Part shown: piece by piece, positions 7,278 to 10,458 of the stretch
How positions within the stretch are numbered: the first letter of the stretch is position 1
Layout of the letters: every line of letters begins with the position of its first letter
From: Symbiodinium natans
Lineage: Eukaryota > Sar > Dinophyceae > Suessiales > Symbiodiniaceae
Length of the DNA stretch: 10,458 nt
NCBI GenBank assembly: GCA_905221605.1
Contig: CAJNDS010001706.1
Coordinates: 1-10,458, forward strand
Direction: 5' to 3'
Program-made: the position numbers and the translations under genes
The notes under the pieces: model-generated
Seen by the model: the letters and a program-made list of their open reading frames with translations, nothing else
Databases searched by the model: none
Told to the model about the DNA's origin: nothing

Positions 7278-7309
7278 ACGGGCCCTATTATAAGTATTAA
7301 CTGGCCCGT
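7278..7309. repeat. GC-clamped hairpin, twin of 7338-7370
   Basis: Arms ACGGGCC (7278-7284) and GGCCCGT (7303-7309), with an AT-rich interior that differs from its twin. The pair sits in tandem 28 bases apart just upstream of cox1. Confidence 0.7.
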
Positions 7310-7337
7310 ATTATAACGAAGAGAAAATAGTAAATTA

Positions 7338-7370
7338 ACGGGCCCTTTTAATATAAAATTACTGGCCCGT
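7338..7370. repeat. GC-clamped hairpin at the cox1 5' end
   Basis: Arms ACGGGCC (7338-7344) and GGCCCGT (7364-7370) flank an AT-rich interior. It is a near twin of the hairpin at 7278-7309 and overlaps the only possible non-ATG start (ATT, 7358). It could mark the 5' end of the cox1 transcript or a processing site; this is inference from position only. Confidence 0.75.
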
Positions 7371-8907
7371 TCGTATCTTTTCTATCACTAGTTAAAAATT
7401 GTAATCATAAAGGCTTAGGAATTTATTATTTATTATCTGGATTCATCTTTGGAATCTCCGGAACATTAATATCAGTCCTTATAAGAATAGAATTATATTC
7501 ATCAGGAAATAGGATTATATCTCCAGAAAACCAGAACTTCTATAATATAAGCATTACATTGCATGGCTTTCTTATGATCTTCTTTTTAGTAATGCCTGGC
7601 TTGTTTGGAGGATTTGGAAATTATTTTGTACCTATCTTTCAAGGGTCTCCAGAAGTGGTATATCCTAGAGTCAATAATTTTTCTATCTTAATTCTTTTAC
7701 TTTCATATCTTTTCCTAATCCTTTCTATAATCTCAGAATTTGGAGGTGGTACAGGATGAACATTTTTCCACCATTATCCACTTCTTTTATGACTTTATCA
7801 CCTTCAAGTACAGGAAATCTTATATTTGGATTATTAATCTCTGGTATATCTTCATGTCTTACATCTCTTAACTTTTGGACAACAATTCTAAATCTGAGAT
7901 CTTATTATCTGACATTAAAGACTATCCCATTATTTCCTTGGGCTTTCTTGATTACAGCTTTCATGCTTTTATTAACATTACCAATCTTATCTGGTACACT
8001 TCTTTTAATATTGGGTGATCTTCATTCTAATACACTTTTCTTTGATCCTATATTTGGAGGAGATCCTATATTCTATCAACATTTATTTTGGTTTTTTGGA
8101 CATCCAGAAGTTTACATCTTAATAATTCCTGCATTTGGGATCATTTCCATAATAATTTCTGGGATTTTACAATTAATAATCTTTGGTAACCAATCAATGA
8201 TCTTTGCCATGTCATCTATTTCTCTTCTTGGAAGTCTTGTTTGGGGGCATCATATGTATACTGTAGGTTTAGAAAGTGATACAAGAGCTTATTTTACAGG
8301 AGTTACAATCTTAATATCCTTACCAACTGGTACAAAAATCTTTAATTGGCTTTTTACATATCTTGGAAATCCACCATTATTACACCTTAGAATTAGTTCT
8401 GTCTTCTTCTCACATCTCTTTTTATTAATGTTTACTATAGGTGGTTCTACAGGAATAATTCTTGGAAATGCTGCAGTAGATCTAGGATTACATGATACAT
8501 ATTATGTTGTAGCACATTTTCATTTTGTTCTTTCTTTAGGAGCTATAATTTCTATCTTCTCTGGAATAATTTTTAATGGAGAAAAGATTGTTGGTACTAA
8601 GAATTTATTACTTTCATCCTCTAGTACACTTTCTCTTTTTCATCTACATTTAATATTTATTGGTATTCTTCTTACCTTTTCCCCAATGCATTTCTTAGGA
8701 TTTAATGTTATGCCAAGAAGAATCCCATCCTTTCCAGATTCTTTTAATTCCTGGAATTCCCTGTCATCTATTGGATCAGGAATAACTTTCCTATCTTTTG
8801 GTTGTTTCGCAAGTTCACGCATTAATACACTGCATTTGTATCCTCGTTCACTTCGCTCCTTTATTATTATATTTCACGCGCTACTCTCATTCTTCGTTCG
8901 CTTGTAA
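7358..8907 (+). CDS. cox1: cytochrome c oxidase subunit 1, with a -1 type frameshift at 7763-7767
   Basis: This is the catalytic subunit of respiratory complex IV in the inner mitochondrial membrane; it reduces O2 at the heme a3-CuB site and pumps protons. The reading frame runs in one phase from about 7352 to the T-run at 7763-7767 and continues one phase away to TAA at 8905-8907, giving roughly 505 residues, close to the family's usual length. Visible landmarks are NHKGLG near the N-terminus, the helix II heme a ligand His (7562-7564, HGFLMIFF), GHPEVYI with the CuB His (8101-8103) and its Tyr, the HH pair (8248-8253), PTGTK with the K-channel Lys, and HFHF with His at 8515 and 8521 (heme a3 and heme a ligands). 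All metal ligands are intact. There is no ATG near the N-terminus; the frame is open from 7352, and ATT at 7358 is only a guess at the start. TGA at 7757-7759 sits at the invariant Trp of GTGWT, while the other six Trp codons are TGG. The last 30 or so residues come from hairpin sequence. Identity is near certain; the exact ends are not. Confidence 0.95.
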
Positions 8908-8917
8908 ATATAATAAT
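8863..8917 (-). repeat. motif hairpin overlapping the cox1 stop codon
   Basis: The 12-bp arms 8863-8874 (ATTATTATATTT) and 8906-8917 are perfectly complementary. The loop 8875-8905, read on the minus strand, starts ACAAG and ends GCGCGTG, matching the loop consensus of the hairpin family (C/G type). The cox1 TAA straddles the loop-arm junction at 8905-8907, so the hairpin supplies both the tail of the frame and its stop. Confidence 0.8.
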
Positions 8918-9186
8918 GCAGTTCACTTCTTTCACTTCGTTCTCTCTTTATTTTCACACACGCATGATAGACGATTTTCTGCATAATAATACTACTAATG
9001 GTGCATGTAATCCAGATGTTGGGCCCTTTTATTTCACTCCCTTTAACTATATTTTAACCGCGGATACGAATGCGCGGGATAAACGAAAGAAAGATAGAGA
9101 CAGAAGATTATTAGTGTTCACGTTGTTCACTCCTTTAATCCTATTATTCCTAAAGGTCCAGCTACAGGAAACGGCCGTTCGTTCAT

Positions 9187-9238
9187 ATAATTCGTGCGTT
9201 TCATGCGTCATTTTATTTCTTATAAACGCACTAATTAT
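9187..9238 (-). repeat. motif hairpin (T/A type)
   Basis: Arms 9187-9201 (ATAATTCGTGCGTTT) and 9224-9238 pair at 14 of 15 positions. Loop 9202-9223 on the minus strand starts ATAAG and ends GACGCATG. Confidence 0.85.
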
Positions 9239-9327
9239 ATTCTCTTCACTTATAGTATAGTATTATTAGTGTGTTTACGGGCGAACAAGAGATTAATGGG
9301 CCCGCAGAACGTACTAAAAGCCTTAAT

Positions 9328-9381
9328 TTGTATATTAAATTACAAGGTAACGAAGTGGACGCGTGAATTTAATATAAAATT
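9328..9381 (+). repeat. motif hairpin (C/G type)
   Basis: TTGTATATTAAATT (9328-9341) pairs with AATTTAATATAAAATT (9366-9381) with small mismatches, inside an outer AAAAGCC/GGGCTTTT step. Loop 9342-9365 starts ACAAGG and ends GACGCGTG. Confidence 0.8.
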
Positions 9382-9485
9382 ATGGGCTTTTTCTCCCTTT
9401 CACCCTTATAATTAGATGTCAGGGAGAACTTAGCACACGGATTCAGTACAATCTCCATCATGAATCTCTTCACCTTTCATAACTT

Positions 9486-10331
9486 CCCGGGCGGTCATTT
9501 CACCATTCACTCGCGACTCCACGAAAAACCCTATTAAAATATATTAAATTATAAGGCACGCATGAATTTAATATGTTTTAATGGGCGTTTTTCCCCCAGA
9601 GTCGTTCATGAAGGTTTCAATCTTTAGAAATCCAATATTAAATTACGGGCAAGTTAACGCGCGCCGTAATGATTTTAATATTGGCTTTATAAAGAGTGAA
9701 AGGGGCCCATATTAAATATACTAAAAGGCGCGCTATTCATTGCCCTTTTAGTACATTTAATATTGGGGCATGAACGTACGGGTGATGTGAGTGGGTCCGT
9801 CCATGAAGAGCACCCATTATAATATTATAGGTAAGGGACGCACGCTATAATATTATTAATGGTTGCGTTTCATGCGTACGGACGGACCGAGGTTGGGGCC
9901 CTCTCTAGACATTAGAACGTCCCTGTAGTACTATCCCAACCTTGACAACCCTAACCTCTGTCCTCTAGGATTAATCTTGTTGAGTCGTGAAGGTACAGCC
10001 AGGATGGAGAATGAGGTGAAAGGGTCCAAATATAATTCCTTTAAAGGGGCCCTTTTCATCTACCTCATTCTTTCCCCGTTCCAGTCTTACCTCGGCGTCT
10101 GGGTGCTTTTCTCTTATCTTTTCACTCATTATTGCTTTTATATTAGTATTAAATGGCAAGTTTACGCGCGCATTAATACTAATTAACGCAATAATGTGGA
10201 AAAGAAGAGAAAAAGCGTGAACACATGGGCGAATTTCCTAAAAAGCCCATACAATTATAATGCGTGCACAAGTTTACCATTATAATATGGGCTTTTAAGG
10301 AATTATATTCGCCCATACGTTCACACCCTTG
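9486..10331 (+). repeat. repeat B, copy 2
   Basis: Direct copy of 2025-2881 located about 0.6 kb downstream of cox1. It carries the same series of motif hairpins (loops at 9551-9564, 9649-9663, 9831-9844 and 10156-10170), then a different hairpin at 10236-10301 where copy 1 has its own. Confidence 0.95.
10236..10301 (-). repeat. swapped hairpin in repeat B copy 2
   Basis: CCTAAAAAGCCCAT pairs with ATGGGCTTTTAAGG around inner arms ATTATAATG (10254-10262) and CATTATAAT (10278-10286). Loop 10263-10277 on the minus strand reads GTAAACTTGTGCACG, related to the loop of the copy 1 hairpin, but the stem sequence is unrelated. Confidence 0.8.
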
Positions 10332-10356
10332 GAATCGCATGCCAGGTTAACCGTGT

Positions 10357-10444
10357 AAAAGCCCATCTAATATAATACTAAAGGCGTGAACAAAGGCAAG
10401 AAACGCGCGCTTTGATCACGATTTTATTATTATATTGGGCTTTT
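10357..10444 (+). repeat. nested motif hairpin (C/G type) at the window end
   Basis: AAAAGCCCA (10357-10365) pairs with TGGGCTTTT (10436-10444), then AT arms, then CGTGA/TCACG and CAAAG/CTTTG. Loop 10396-10409 reads GCAAGAAACGCGCG. The rest of 10332-10458 is spacer with no gene seen. Confidence 0.8.
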
Positions 10445-10458
10445 AGTACCTTTTGGAC

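Larger units (their letters stand above)
4941..7357. other. 2.4-kb gene-free field of hairpins upstream of cox1
   Basis: No protein, tRNA or rRNA gene is recognised here. The sequence is AT-rich with short GC-clamped palindromes and scattered words such as CGAAGTGA and its complement. Only a few hairpins carry the AAG...ACGC loop (6776-6805, 6963-6978). Notable palindromes are listed separately. Short open frames, for example 5623-5805 on the minus strand, run through repeats and are not credible genes. Confidence 0.6.
8908..9485. other. cox1 downstream spacer
   Basis: No gene recognised. It holds motif hairpins at 9187-9238 and 9328-9381, and a CCGCG/CGCGG palindrome near 9058-9078. 9421-9485 is non-repetitive and unassigned. 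The overlapping short open frames here read through hairpins and look non-coding. Confidence 0.55.

Noticed and set aside
7511-7513. Perkinsus-type frameshifting at AGG or CCC codons as an explanation for the cox1 frame change.
   Set aside because: The single in-frame AGG is read through without a phase change, no in-frame CCC was seen, and the actual shift is at a T-run.
7358-8907. cox1 as a nuclear or decayed pseudogene.
   Set aside because: All metal ligands and channel residues are intact over the full length with only one phase change, which does not look like decay, although an inactive recent copy cannot be ruled out from DNA alone.
9056-9080. CCGCGGATACG, reminiscent of the 530 loop of small-subunit rRNA.
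   Set aside because: CCGCGG also appears at other palindromes (5504, 6063), two expected bases are missing, and a CCGCG/CGCGG hairpin explains it.
8916-9415. Two overlapping plus-strand open frames of 114 and 73 residues after cox1.
   Set aside because: They cross hairpin arms and loops, have no recognisable domain, and look like chance openness.
1-10458. CRISPR array or tRNA genes among the many short repeats.
   Set aside because: Repeat spacing is irregular, units are inverted and not direct with uniform spacers, and no cloverleaf with a plausible TPsiC arm and anticodon was found by eye.

Overview
The only protein gene I can recognise is a mitochondrial cox1 (about 7358-8907, + strand). 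Its sequence has the character of Myzozoa and looks most like a dinoflagellate-type alveolate. The signature stretches are SPEVVYPR, EFGGGTGW, PPLSTS, SGISSCLTSLNFW, DLHSNTLFFDP, FGNQSM, PTGTKIFNW and MPRRIPSFPDSF. The assignment rests on remembered family signatures, not a database search. No tRNA, no other protein gene and no complete rRNA was found. That fits myzozoan mitochondria, which keep only cox1, cox3, cob and fragmented rRNAs.

Layout. 1-1200 is repeat A, found again as a direct copy at 3742-4940. 1201-2024 is single-copy and holds hairpins plus short stretches resembling conserved large-subunit rRNA cores. 2025-2881 is repeat B, found again at 9486-10331. 2882-3741 is single-copy, with hairpins and another rRNA-like stretch. 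4941-7357 is a gene-free field of GC-clamped hairpins leading up to cox1. 8908-9485 is cox1 downstream spacer with hairpins. 10332-10458 begins another nested hairpin.

The most striking feature is a family of stem-loops. The stems are AT-rich and differ in sequence, but the loops share a pattern: N-Y-A-A-G ... A-C-G-C-R-N'-G. I count about 21 independent examples in both orientations. Y and R always change together (T with A, or C with G), and N pairs with N' in all but one. This is covariation in an otherwise fast-changing spacer, so the fold itself appears to be conserved. Second copies of repeats A and B add further examples. In repeat B the hairpin at one site has been replaced by a different hairpin in the other copy, which suggests the units can be exchanged or inserted.

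cox1 is unusual in four ways: no ATG start is visible, its only TGA falls where Trp is expected, a one-base frameshift lies six bases downstream of that codon in a T-run, and its C-terminal tail and stop codon are supplied by one of the hairpins. Whether the frameshift is biological (editing, ribosomal slippage) or a homopolymer sequencing error cannot be decided from DNA. Some differences between the two copies of repeat B also look like run-length errors, so caution is needed.
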